Source: Anagrus nilaparvatae (lineage: Eukaryota; Arthropoda; Insecta; Hymenoptera; Mymaridae). Taken from it: DNA of 64,000 nt. The notes under the pieces are model-generated. The model was given only the letters and a program-made list of their open reading frames with translations. It did not search any database and had not been told where the DNA came from. The stretch is taken from assembly GCA_022575985.1 (NCBI GenBank), contig JAKSXM010000107.1, positions 4,154,001-4,218,000 on the forward strand, in the 5' to 3' direction. Below are positions 10,781 through 24,116 of the stretch, piece by piece; position 1 is the first letter of the stretch; each line of letters begins with the position of its first letter. Made by a program: the position numbers and the translations under genes.

Positions 10781-12117
10781 CCCGTGTTTAGGAGTCAAAA
10801 TCTTATTTTCTAGGTATTTTATATAAAAACAGACTCCAGAAATGAGAGTAGCGGGAAAAAATACCTACTGGACGACAATTTTAGCCAAAAATATTTTTTT
10901 TTTCTTTTGCTTACCTTTTGAGATCTTTTTTGTGCACAAAGCATTAAAGGACGTCTAAAAGTTATGTAAAATTTATTCGATATTTAAGAAGTGATATCAC
11001 AGTTTCTAGGGGTTGTACATAAAAAGGGACTTCAGAAATTAAAAGAGCAGCCCCAACTACCTAGCAAGTAACATTTTTAGCCCAAAATATTCATTGTTTT
11101 ATTAAAAAATATTCAAGTGGCTTCAATGTCTCATTCGGGCATTAATAAGTTAAATACACAGTGAAGCTTCAAGGGAGAAAATTTCGTATCTTTTTGGAGT
11201 TACCAGATTTTCCAACATATTATTGAGATGGAGTAAATTATAAAAGATTTTATTAAAAAAATGTACATTTTTGTTCTCAGTAGGGGGCGATTTTCCCCTT
11301 CGCCCCTTGCTGGATCCGCCGCTGTTTATCATAACTTAGACGGGGGTTGAAAACCAAAATTTAAAATTAGTGACATATGAGCAGCTAAAATTATAGAAAA
11401 TACACTCTTATTCAGTTCCAAGAGTGTAATAAATTTTAAAAAACTGTTTTTAAGGATATACTGAAATGCAAAATTTTCATTTATATTCCAGTTAAAACCG
11501 CCATATATGCAAACCTCGCGTGAAAAAATAAAATAAACGAAAAAATTTTAAGTAGTTAGTATCAAGTTAATGTCATACATAAAAATTCTTTTGAATAAAA
11601 TATCTCCTTTGGATATTTTGTTATTTACAAAAAATTCAATTAATTTAAATGTAAAAAACTGCATGATATTACCTTAGCATTTAAAAGACTCGCGCTCCTT
11701 GATATGCCCCTCTCCCCTAACCCCTTCTCTCCTACAACTCCTTTCCCTGTTAGTGAATTTTCCCCCTTTTATTCGCAATCTTTTTTAGACGTTAAGAGTG
11801 GGGGTACATCCATACAAAAAAAAATATACTATCAAAGAATTTACAAGCATCAGTTGTGAACTTGCGGCAAGTCCGTATAGACTTTATACATGTATGGATT
11901 ACGCTATAAAGCGTATAGTAAAAAATCACATTGCAAATTTTTTATCAGTTAAAATATACTATTTTTTTAAATTAAAATAGTGCTAATAGTTAAAATAAAT
12001 AAATTAATGTGTTAAATATCAATTAATGAAATTGAAAATTCAAAATAAGTAAAAATTGCAATTTTTTTGCCAATTTTTGATATTTAAATTAAAAAGTATT
12101 TTATATAAAAGAAGACT
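10781..12117. other. Spacer upstream of plastin
   Basis: Mostly A/T sequence. A C/T-rich stretch at about 11690-11775 contrasts with its surroundings and might mark part of the plastin promoter or 5' UTR, but I see no clear core promoter. No coding exon recognised. Confidence 0.4.
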
Positions 12118-15100
12118 ATGGCGGCTGCAATCGACGACCGGCAGGAACTTTTAGAACGTTTTCAAGCGGTAAGTGTATTACCTTTTTGATAAGACTTTTA
12201 TGTGTATTGTATTTTTTAAATAAAAAAAAAAAGAATAGTTTTTAAGATAAAAATTCAAGGAGGTTACACACGCCCACACAAAACGCGTGTTCGAGTGCAT
12301 AAATATCTATGTATTTAATAAATGTTTTGGTATGTGTGCATTGTATTTTATCGACGCGCAGAGGAGTTTCGTATTCGCTGTCCGGAAGCGGATTTTGGCC
12401 CTTTTTTTCGGAGTCATTGAACGAAATATAAAAATTCTATTAAAACTGGACACTCATTCATGTATTCAAACACACACATATTAATTATGATAGTGAGTTA
12501 TGAGTGTATTCAATGATTTTAATAATACACACTCGGCTTTTGTTTATTTTTTTTCTATTGTATTTAATTATAATTTTCATGTATCTCATAAATTTTAATT
12601 ATATGCTGGATACTCTGTAGTAAAAGGAAAGAGAGAAAAAACACGTGTTTGTCTATTAAAATGATAAATATTTACTATATGGGTAGAACTATGCGGTAAT
12701 TTTGTTAGTTTTGCGAAAAATAGGCGAAATTTGGTCACAGGAGGCACCAAAATTCCAAAGTGTTTTTTGTTTGAAATTCGGCCAAAATTATTAAAAATTT
12801 TATCCATATAAAAAAAAATAATTTATATTTCTTTCTTAACTAAATAAATAAAATTTAGAAAGTCTTACTTGCGTATTGACATTAAATAAAGAGATATACT
12901 TAAATTGACATTTATATATCTATTAAAAAAAACAGAATTACATAATTTTAAAAACTTACTTTTATTTTTATTGCGAATTTCGATATACAGGGTGACCTAA
13001 AGAAATTTTAAAAGTTTTGGGTTGGTAACTAAGAACCTGTGGTTTGGTAAAAAGGACACCCTGTATATATCTAAACTGAAAAATTATGTATTTTTCTAGT
13101 AGCATAAAATGGGTTAACTTGCGTGACAAGAATTTTTATTTTTAAAACCGGTATTTAATTTACAATACGATTATTTAACAAAAAATTCTTTTTTTATCGC
13201 TATTTTTTTTAAAGCCTATTATAAACAATTGTAAAATTAATGTATTTTATATTACAAATTGAAAATTTTCCAGTCTGATGCATTTTACAATTATTTATGT
13301 ACACTGGAAAAATTACTATTTTTCTGTTTTGGAGTTAGTGAGATTTTAAAATTTTTGGTTTGGTTTGGGAAAGTTATTTTGGATCACGGAGGATCTGAGG
13401 TTACTCGGATATGTTACTGAAGTACCTTTTTAGGGACTTTGGTCAGAATTCTCAACATTATCGTCGGAAAAATCACTTCTTCATAAAATCTGGCTAGAAA
13501 AATTCAAAATTTCAAAAATTTTGTTGATTTTATGGTTTTTTTTTACTATGGCAGTAAATAATTTTGTGATAAAATAGCTCAGTTAGCTGGAAATTTCGAA
13601 TTTTATCAATAATTCAACGTTTCCTAATTATTCTGAAATCAAAATTTTTTAACCCTTTAACTAAAAATTAATCATTTTTCACCAATCCACTGTAATTAAA
13701 GTTTGTTTATTTTGGATTTACGTCATAAAAATCTTGATGACATCAGAACTTTCACTGATATAAAATTTTTTATCGGTATGTATAATTCGCACCTGCAGTA
13801 ATTAATATTTTTAAAATTAAACAAAAAATCTTTTCATTTATAAACATGATAAAAAGATTTCTAATTCTCGCCATAAAAAAATCTCTCTGACAAGTTGAGA
13901 AATAAATATTTAGGTAGTTGTCATCACTTACGTAAATTACATAAAAACAGAAAATAAAGACCCTCCTTGAAGTTTATTATATAAACCTCCTGGAACGTTT
14001 TTAAAAAAGGTCTATTATTATTTTTAGTCTCTTTAAAAAAAGACTTGTTTTTTATTTCGTAATTTTTTACTACTTAAAAGACGACACATAATTTTGTTTT
14101 TTTACAAAAGTAGATTATTGCAATATACTAAATATGGCTTTTTAATAGGAAACTTAACCTCTAATAATGTTGTAACTTTTAAATAAATATACTCAAAATA
14201 ATAATAAAGACGGATATGTCACGTGTGATTCATTTAAATTTTTTATAATTGTTTTATATACACAAATGATAAATAAAAAAACGTCATAAAAAAAAAAGAT
14301 TTCGTGTCAAAAACACAATTTTTGTAACTTTCTTTTATTCAAGCTCTTCCTTGATATGTGACTTTTTTCGTTGTTGTCAAACTTCCTATTTTCACTTTTA
14401 TTTATTTTTAATTTAAGATTACTAATGACTAAAATATTTATTTATAAAATAAGGTAGATTTTTTTATAAATAATTATTCTTTACTGAGTCATATGTGATT
14501 GTGTGATTCATAATTTTACAAATTATCGGATTTGTTTATCATTGGAGTATGTTGAAAATTTGATTAATAAGGTTATGTCTAATGGTTTATTGTGAGGTTA
14601 GGGTTTTTGACAAAATTTTTATTTTTATTACCTTTATATACATTCTGCCCTTAAGACCTTTTGGTTAGTTTGGTGATATGCACAGGAAAAGACCTTGAGT
14701 ACGCTTACAAGTGACTTCTGTTGTAAACATACACTGAAATAAAGCCGAATTTCGCTCATAATTCGCTATAGCGGCAAGTAGATTTTTTTTGTTGGTAAAA
14801 ATGTTTATTTTTTAAAAATTCATAAATTTTCAAAAAATTTTCTTGATTCTCAATCGAAATTGTATGTAAAATTACTAATTATAGGAAATTGTCAAAAAAA
14901 ATCAAATTTAACAAAAGTTGTTGATTTACATCGAGATTTACATTTATTTTTTTAAATTTTACCACTACTTTTCGGAATTTTGGAAGAAAATTGTTAATTT
15001 ACTATTTTTAGTCAGATATTCAGCAAATCAGTATAGCATAAAAAATTAAACCTAATAAAAAAATTAACAAAAAAAACATATTTTTATGATATAATTTTTA

Positions 15101-18100
15101 ATTTTCACATAATATAGCGGAAATTAATTTTCTTTATTACCATAAATTATGATAAACTACCTGCTCGATAATCTTGTCATTGACTTAACATCTGCATGCA
15201 ATTTAAAAATCTCATAAACTTTCATTTTCAAACTGGTATTTTACAGCTAGTTAAGTAAATAGCAATCTAATATACATAATTAAAATATAAATTAATATTC
15301 ATGATTATTTAAAGTATGAGCGTTGCATAAAAATTTTTATTTAACGGAAAATGCAGTTTGTATAATTGAATTTTTCAAAGATAAATTAATAATAATTGCT
15401 GTTATCTTGAATCAATAAAAGTGCATTAAGATATATGTTTTTGTTTTAATTGTTTAGTATTTATGTCATTACTTGATGTTTGTAATTGATAATCGTTTTA
15501 AAGACTCTTAATTGGCTTAATCTCTATTTGCAAATAAATAAAACAATAATTCTAGTCATATTTTATCAGTGTAACCCTATTTTTTTTTTAAACAATTTTT
15601 TTTGCTGATTCTATTTTTAAAAAGTGACATGCTTTGTTATAAAATTCTAAACGAGTAAAGAATTCTTCATACTTTTAGCATTCATTTTACGTACAAGGTT
15701 ACAATTAATATTTTATGTTACTTAAATACACTTTTGCTTGTGAATTCTAACTTAAGTTTAAAAATTTTATATTTGGGCTACGAAATAAACTGAAAAAATA
15801 ATTGCAGTAATTTTACAAAAGGTTATCTTTTGCGCAAAATGTAAATTGCCTTTGTAAAAATTGTTTATCGATTTAAAAATTTTTTTAAATATGTTCTGCA
15901 CGAAAGACTGATTTTTTATTTCTAATTATTTTCGATATTTATATCCTTTTCTGGATCTTACTAATAGTTTCAAGTTTTTAAGTATTTGACCCATAAGTCT
16001 TATCGATAAAAGAAGTAAATATTGAGTCAGACTAAAATATAAGAACTCATGACACGGTATTACAGAAATTGTGTTTTAGAAAGATTTAAAGATTTTTTTG
16101 ATTAAAAAATATTCAGGACAGATAAAAAACTGACAAATAATGCTAATTAAGAAAATTTCAGCTTTTCGGATTCTGTGACTCTGAAGATCGAAATTTGACG
16201 AGAAATTTGAATAATACCCTAAAATTAGCAAAGACAGGTTTAGTCTGTTGCATATAAGTTTCGAAGCTACTCATTACGAATTATAGAAGGTCCCGAGCAT
16301 GCACGGAAAATTAGTCAAAAACAGCTCCCTGTGATTTGACTAGAGCAGTAAATGCAAAAAAGATAAAATTTTGAATGTTTTATATTTTTGATAACTGTCA
16401 ATTAATTTTTCCCGTTACTTAATTAAAACAACTTCCAAAAACTCATAAAATTCACTTAATTATTCTCAAATTATTCTTTAAAAACAATATTCAATTTTCA
16501 TATTGATAATTTAAAAAAATTACAAGAAACAAGCATAAACGTCTTTTATAATAAAAATAAATCAAATTAAATACTTATATTCAGTGTTATTTTTTTTTAA
16601 ATCATCCATCATAAAACTTATTAGATCAGCTTTAAAAATTTAAATAAAATATCAAGGGCGTTAAGTATTAATACAAAATTATTATTTTTTAAACGAATGT
16701 TCGCGTCATTTAATTTTCATGAGTTTCTTTTTTTGTAATTAAACGATTGTGCTTTTGAACGACTTCTACAGACCCGAAAATAATCATTTCAAATTTGCAT
16801 AATTCTGAGTAAAAATTGAAAATTAAACTAACGAAAACTCGTGTTCAGACACAGGCACCATTACCTTACATAAATTTATTAAAATATTAATAATTTTTTT
16901 ATCTTAATCGTAACATTGTACTTGAAAAAATAAAAAAAAAAATTTTTGAATATTTTTAAAAAAATATACTTTAATATTTGTATAATTTTATTATCTAAAA
17001 ATGTATTTTTAAATGTATTATCAATAATAGATAAAAATTATTTTTAAAAATTATGTATATTAAAAAATTTTATTGTAATAGAATAAATTCAAGTCATTAA
17101 AACTGAACCCTATGGGATCCAAAACCCAAAATTTTCTAAATAAAATTTTTATGAACATATTTTTTCCTTATAAATAGCTGACAGGTTATTACGTAAAAAA
17201 GTATTTAAAAGTAAAATTTACGACTTTCATTGTTTTAATTATATGATAATATTGAATTCCTTTCTAATAAATTATTATCAGTCGAACTGTCATTTAAAAC
17301 AATACGACTGTATGATAAAAATTTTTTGGTAAAAAATTGTTACTCAATAATTTTAAAAAATGATTCAATTTTTTTTTTTTTTAAATTTAGTAAGCTTTTA
17401 TTCTAAATGAAAAATCTATCTAAAAAAACAATAAAAATAACGATATGAAACGTGAGTAAGAAAAAATTCAATTATCATCGATATAGGTCATGAATAATAG
17501 CATTTTAAACTACTTATGATTCACTTTTGATCTATAGATGCATTTTTTAATTAAATTGTTATTTGATTAATCTTTAAATGAAGAAATATATTTTTCTAGC
17601 GAAATATGCTGGACCCATTCATATATAATTTGATGCAATAAAATAAAATTAAAAAATTATAAAAATTGATCAGATTATTTTCGTACTAAAAATATACACT
17701 TAACTCTAAATAGGATAGGTCAAGATTTTATTAAGGTCAATAAACTTACTTTGTAATCAGATTTCACTCGTAATCAGCAGAAATAAATAAAAATATAATG
17801 CAAAATATAATTACGTACAGAAAAATTCTTTCATTTTTTTTTTAAATTATTTAATCCTCTTTTTCCCTTGATCTTATTTTTTATATGCTGCTTTATAAAA
17901 CAAACACGAAATTCGCAAGAGAAAGTTAAAAGTCAAGAATGTTTATGTTGTAGGTGTGTGTTATTGTATTGGAATTAAAATTTTTTAGCGAAATTTCTTT
18001 TTTGCAAATATTTATCTGTCTTGTATGGAATTAAATGTTATTCTTAAAACTTACTTTTAATAGATTCAAAAGAATTTTTTATTTCGTAATTTTTTCAATA

Positions 18101-20209
18101 AATGGTTTCTAAAAAAATTTTTTAAATAGTTAATAAATTATTTTTTATGCGCATAAATTAATTTTTTTTTATTCTTTTAAATTTCAGATTGACGAAAATA
18201 ATGATGGATTCATCGATTTGGCCGAGTTACGTACGGCCTTGGATACGTGCGGCTTCAAGATGCCTGGTTACAAAGTACGTCGTATGATAGAGGAATATGA
18301 TGATAAACGTCGTCCAGAACACAAGGGACGATTAAGTTTTGAAGAATTTGAAAAATTGTGTCAAGATTTAAGAGCCAATGAATTGGGTTCAACTTTCAAA
18401 CAAGTTGTTTCAAAGAAAGAAAATTTGGAAACTATTGGAGGTATATCAGCTGCTTCTAGTGAAGGTACAACTCATTCGGTTCGCTTGGAGGAACAATTGG
18501 CATTCAGCGATTGGATAAATTCTAACTTGTCAAGAGATAAAGATTTGAAACACCTGTTGCCCATAGATCCAGAAGGAAAAACTCTTTACGACAAAGTGAA
18601 AGACGGAATTTTACTTTGCAAAATTATTAATCATTCCTGCCCAGACACAATAGACGAGCGCACAATCAACAAAAAAAATTTGACCCTCTATAGGAAACAC
18701 GAAAATTTGACTCTAGCATTAGTTTCAGCGCAATCAATCGGTTGTAATATTGTCAACATTGATGCTCATGATTTAAGCAAAGGCTCGCCGCATTTAGTAC
18801 TTGGCCTTCTTTGGCAAATTATCCGTATTGGATTGTTTAATCAAATTACCCTCGAAAATTGTCCAGGTTTGGCTAGATTACTTAGCCCCGGAGAGCACAT
18901 AGAAGATTTATTACGACTTTCTCCCGAAGAAATTCTTTTGCGCTGGGTGAACCATCATCTTGAAAATGCAGGAATTCAAAGGCGGTGTACTAACTTCTAT
19001 TCAGATATTACGGATTCAGAAATCTATTCCCATCTATTACACCAGATTGCACCTCGTGAAGCTGGAGTCAGTTTGGAAGCTCTCATGGAGCCTAGCCACT
19101 TGCAACGCGCTGAGATAATGTTACAACAAGCTACTAAACTTGAATGTCGAAGTTTCGTAACACCTCAAGATGTAGTTAATGGTGTGCATAAACTTAATCT
19201 GGCTTTTGTAGCTAATATATTTAATAAATACCCTGGACTTGACAAGCCTGAAGATAGTCAGACTGAGAATTATGAAGCGGTAGAAGAAAGTCGCGAGGAA
19301 AAAACTTATCGCAACTGGATCAACTCTATGGGTGTGTCTCCTTACGTTAACTGGCTCTACTCTGACTTAGCTGATGGACTCGTAATATTTCAACTGTATG
19401 ATGTTATTAAGCCTGGAACTGTTCAGTGGGTTCGAGTACACCGCGAATTCAGTAAACTCGGCAAATTTATGGAAAAACTTGAAAACTGTAATTATTTGGT
19501 AGAACTTGGCAAACGCATGAATTTCAGTCTTATCAGTACAGCAGGGCAAGACATACTTGAAGGCAATGTAACACTCACTCTTGGACTTGTTTGGCAGCTT
19601 ATGCGATCCTATACGCTTTCGGTGCTAGGTTCTATAGCTGGAAGTCCTAAGAGCACTGTAGCTGAAAAAGATATCGTCAGTTGGGTTAATAGCAAATTAC
19701 AAGCCCAAGGTAAAACTTCCAGTATCAAAAGCTTCCATGATTTTGCGATTGCTGATGGTCGGGTAGTTCTTGATCTTATAGATGCCATAAAACCAGGATC
19801 CGTCAATTACGATCTTGTTAAGACCAGTGGTACCGAAGAGGTAAGCACCATTAATTTTTTTTTAGACTGTTAGAAAAATGCCCCGGATCGCAGCTTAAGA
19901 CTACATTTTTATTACATAATTTACGCGCTGTCGGGTCCATTCTTTTTTCTGATCGTGAATTTTAATATAATATCTATATATGATGATATAAATATGTCAT
20001 GATTTTTTTAATTTCAGGAAAACTTGGAAAATGCCAAATATGCCATATCTCTGGCCAGGAAATGTGGGGCTCGAGTTTATGCACTGCCTGAAGATATCAC
20101 AGAAGTAAAACACAAAATGGTTATGACTGTTTTTGCTTGTTTAATGGCCTTGGACTTTAAAATGAGTCGAGATTCTAAACAAAATAACGTGACTGATGAA
20201 GCTCAGTAA
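12118..20209 (+). CDS. Fim: Plastin / fimbrin, actin-bundling protein (3 coding exons)
   Basis: Coding exons are 12118-12168, 18188-19840 and 20018-20209, all joined in phase 0 at GT/AG sites, giving 631 residues; plastins are about 630. The protein cross-links actin filaments in the cytoplasm. In order it shows an EF-hand region (about residues 10-80, first loop [12 protein letters not shown]), then four calponin-homology domains starting near residues 117, 262, 388 and 510, that is two actin-binding pairs. The second EF loop is stretched ([17 protein letters not shown]) and may bind calcium weakly. The start is [17 protein letters not shown], encoded alone by exon 1; intron 1 of 6,019 bp cuts just before the first calcium loop, while most of the remaining protein is one exon. 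Possible AATAAA lies at 20661. It converges with CRELD downstream. The family assignment is firm. Confidence 0.95.
12984..13067. mobile_element. Very short MITE-like element in plastin intron 1
   Basis: TATACAGGGTGACC at 12984-12997 pairs with GGACACCCTGTATA at 13054-13067, with one mismatch. The total is 84 bp. The ACAGGGTG end is common among insect short inverted-repeat elements. The rest of the 6-kb intron is A/T-rich; I see no further gene or large palindrome in it. Confidence 0.6.
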
Positions 20210-21542
20210 ATTATCCTGCCCAATTTTGTATATAATTTTTATAGTGAAAAAAATACTATAATAATATAAACAATATAATTAATTTGCTGATTGTGAAGAT
20301 GATTTGATTGAATTGATTTTATTTGTTTTTGTGCAATCGTGTGAAATTTTTTGATTTTTATCTTATATAGATATAAATTAGTTTTTGATGCTCAATATTG
20401 TGTCAAAAAAATTATACTACATAAAAAATTATGTAAAAGAGTAGCAATTACTAAATTTGTAAAATAATTCAAAGTTTGACAACTTTTTTTTATAATCGAA
20501 GGCTTATATAAATATTATTTATTTTTAGAAAATTAAACTTAATTTTATCTAGGTGCAATAATGATTTTTTTTGAGGAAATTTTTTATAAATTTCAATTTT
20601 TAGTAATTTTTGACACTTTTAAGTGTGTATGATTCATATATAGTATATATTTTAGCAACGAATAAAAAGTTTATTTTAAAACGCATAATAATAAATATAA
20701 TTTATGTGTATATATAAATAAATATATCCAAATATTTATAATAATCGATTAAGTGTGTAAAATGCTTAAGATATCAGGTGTTTTATATTTTCAATTTGGA
20801 GCTTTTTTCATAATTTTTTGTGCATAATTACTAATTTTATTTTATAAATTTGTTTATATATTATGTTTAATATATTATGTTTTTGTATAATAATAGTTGT
20901 ACATATAAATATTTATGTAACTAGAGAGTATTATTTTTAAGATTAATTTTCAATTATTTTGTAATTTATATGAATTTTATTTTAATTTCATTTATCTATT
21001 TTTAAGTATTATGATTTATTTTTACACATTAAAAAATCATCAAATCGTATACTTTTTAACTCTAAAATGCCTGCTTATACAATAAGATAAAACAAAAATT
21101 TTCTAAATTTTATATGAATTTATACTATGAATGTATATACAAAAAATATAATTTTTATGAACTTAATAAGATTATTTATGATTTTTAAGTACTTTGCAAA
21201 TTACAGAATGTAAAAACAGGGAAAAATTTTAAAATATAAATAAAATTTTTATTTAATATCATTTATTTTCATTTATTCAAAAAAATTTATGCATTTGGCA
21301 CATACACTTAAAGACATTTTTTGTTTAAATAAATAATTTAAAAAAAAAATAATATAAATTTACATATTTATATAAAAGATCGTGAATTTACATAATTTAA
21401 TAATTGTCTTTTAATAAATCTTTAACTAAATTCTTTCATTTAAGTAAAAAAATTGACTTTTTTATTACTATAAATTTATTATCACAATATTAACTAACGA
21501 ATTTGCTGTTTAATCGTATTAAAAAATTAAAATTTATTTCCT
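20210..21542. other. 3' spacer between convergent plastin and CRELD
   Basis: Both genes end into this 1.3-kb A/T-rich stretch. It holds AATAAA for plastin at 20661-20666 and, on the minus strand, AATAAA for CRELD at 21533-21538, only five bases past its stop. The remainder appears to be 3' UTR and spacer without other features. Confidence 0.6.
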
Positions 21543-22893
21543 TTAGTTATTTTTTTTAATTAGCTGAATATTAGGTATTGTATCTTGTACTCCGCTATTC
21601 ATAATCATGTATTCGGATACAGATATGTAAACACCTACAGCTAAACCTATAACACCAGCAGCATAGACGTTACGCTGTAAAATAATACAAGTCGCTAAGG
21701 CAAGACCGCAATAAGTTGCATAACGAGATATGTTTTCATGTGTTTTACGTCCAAGTATATCGGAATCTGAAAATAATTTAAATTTTTGCATTTATTTTTT
21801 CATTGTTTTATTTTTAAAAATTTTATACTTACCAACACACATATTCCCTTGAAGCTTGTAATTTTCTGCACAACTAGTGCACATGTCAGGACCATCGCCC
21901 GTACAACTAGCACAAGCCTTATCACAAGCTAAAAAAACAATAAATTGCATTTTAAATTGAAGTTTAAAAATATTTTACAAATTAATACATACCTAGGCAT
22001 GAATAATTCCCATCATTATTGACGCAAAATTGATTTTTGGCACACGGATTTGATTCTAAGCATTCATTAATATCTGAGCAACCATTTCCATTCACCATTC
22101 TCCAACCTGGATTGCAGTTGTTACATTCTTGCGGTCCACCTCCATTGCATTCTCCTTTACAAGCTCGGTGACAAGGAGAACACAAAAGTTTTTTATTGTC
22201 TTTAAATGACTCATAGTAACCACTAGCACACTGTAAACAAATGTCACCAGTATATCCCTTATCACACGAGCACTTTCCACTACCTTTTCGAGTTCCAGAA
22301 CCCTTACATTTCCCATTGTTACTACAAACATTATCAGGAAATCCTGGACATTTTTCACAATCGGGACCAAAATGATCTTTATGACAGCATCTTTTTGTCT
22401 GATCTATACATAAGTAATCAAATAGTTCTGGAAAATCATCTTGCTTCTTAAACCACCATTCTTCTATTGCACTTTCAAAATCTTCAGCTAGCGATTGACA
22501 CTGTCTTTTACCTTGCTTTATTTCACCACATAAATTTTCTTGAATTTCAATTAAACGAATTTCGCTTCTCTTATAAGAACCAAGTTTATCTTCTTCCCAT
22601 GCGCTATCACCTCCTTCAAATTTTCCTCTACTTGTTTTTTCAATACCCTGAAATAACAACATCAAATACACAATAATAAAGAATTAAAATAAAAGAATGA
22701 AAACAACATTATCATCTTGATTAATTACTTTTTTAAAACTTTCGACTAAAACTCTGCATGCTGCACAAGGAGGAAATGTTATAGCTTCGTCATCTTTATC
22801 TTTTTTAACAGATTCAGCACTGTAACTATTAATAAATAACAATGCACAAACAAAAACTACAGGTATGCAAATTTGATTATAAAGTTTAATCAT
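21543..22893 (-). CDS. Creld: CRELD, cysteine-rich protein with EGF-like domains (4 exons)
   Basis: Coding exons on the minus strand are 22729-22893, 21993-22647, 21833-21928 and 21543-21766, giving 379 residues with consistent phases. A signal peptide (hydrophobic VVFVCALLF near residues 11-20) leads to the CAACRVLVESF and GGDSAWEEDKLGSY block typical of CRELD. Cysteine-rich furin/EGF-like repeats follow, then a calcium-binding EGF (DINECLESNPC) and another CxxC-rich module split by intron 3. The C-terminus has two hydrophobic helices (YCGLALATCIILQ and YAAGVIGLAVGVYISV), as in membrane-bound CRELD1. The family works in the ER in protein folding and receptor maturation. The start is the first ATG before the signal peptide. 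It is divergent from SDS3, 1.2 kb away. Confidence 0.93.
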
Positions 22894-24116
22894 ATTATTA
22901 AATCAGATATTACAAACACCAAAGCAAGGTTAGTAATTTTGTTCACTATTTAAAAATTAATAAATAAAAAATTAATCACTCTTTAATTAATTATATTTTT
23001 CTTACATGAAATATAATTTTAAAGTTTTTAATTATAACAACCTATCAATTATTGACACTTGTATACATTTTATGTATTATTTGATTACTTAAATTTTTAT
23101 CACTGCCGGCTATGAAATTTTTTATTGTTTAAAAAGGATTTGTATAAAATTTTAATAAAAACATTAAATATTATTATAAAGATAAAAATTTCTTTTATAA
23201 AAACTTAAATCTGCTTAAATAAATCGAATTTTCTTTAATTTAGCAGACTACAACTTATGGAAGACAGATTTTCAGTGGATTTACTTGTTTGTATCATAAT
23301 ATGGTAAAAATTAAGTTAAGGCAGCCAATCGTAATCGCTTTTAAGAATCGTAAGCCAATTAAATTTTGCCACTTTTGCTGTTTGCATCATTTCATGAATC
23401 ATCCCGATCAGAATCAACCTCGGCATGTGGCGCGGCGTTAGCTAGGCACTTGCTAGTTCTAGGTAGAACTAGGTAGAATCTAGCTAACGCCGCGCCACAT
23501 GCCGAGGTTGATTCTGATCGGGATGATTGCTGCGCCCTGCTGATTAGTGTGACCAGGCCTAACCTGGCGTTTTTGGTGTGGCAACAGCGCACTTTATTTA
23601 TGAATGTAAAAATTACACGGCAATTTTTTATCATTTATTGTTTGTTAAACAATTAAACTTGTCATTAAAAAATTCTGAATTTATAAGGTAGATTTTTCTG
23701 TTACAACTTATACATTGTTATACATTTAAATTACTCGATCAGGTGCGTTTTTCCGTAGTTTTCCGCTGTTGCCAGCTCCTCGTTATAAATCGGTTTGATC
23801 TGGTTTGAATTTCTGCTGCAGAAATCTCAGAAATATGAAAATGAATAATTTACGAAAATTATATTTTGGTTTTGGTTGAAAAAGCTTGAGTGCATGTGAT
23901 TTGAAATTTAAATTTTTACAATTGTTTAATTAATTATAAATATTTCCAATTTCAATATAATAATTATTAATATAAGTTTATAAACATGCGGTCAACACAT
24001 TTGATTATAATCACGTGGTATATTGGGCTATGATTGCCAAGTGTGTGTGTTTTATCATATTTTTTTAGTTTTTATAAACAAGTAATTTTACTTAAAAACA
24101 ATAGAATTTAATAAAA
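22894..24116. promoter_or_regulatory. Divergent intergenic region between CRELD and SDS3
   Basis: This 1.2-kb region must hold the 5' regulatory sequence of both genes. It contains a long perfect hairpin (23397-23528), a short TTTCTGCTGCAGAAA palindrome near 23811, and TCACGTGG at 24011-24018, an E-box about 100 bp upstream of the SDS3 start codon. I see no TATA box in a convincing position. Confidence 0.45.
23397..23528. mobile_element. 132-bp hairpin with perfect 48-bp arms
   Basis: Arms at 23397-23444 and 23481-23528 are exact reverse complements and much richer in G/C (CGGCATGTGGCGCGGCGTTA) than the flanks. The 36-bp loop contains a second, smaller palindrome, CTAGTTCTAGGTAGAACTAG at 23453-23472. 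It codes for nothing plausible. Perfect arms imply a recent insertion or ongoing correction. A MITE is the likeliest reading; a structured RNA cannot be excluded. Confidence 0.75.
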
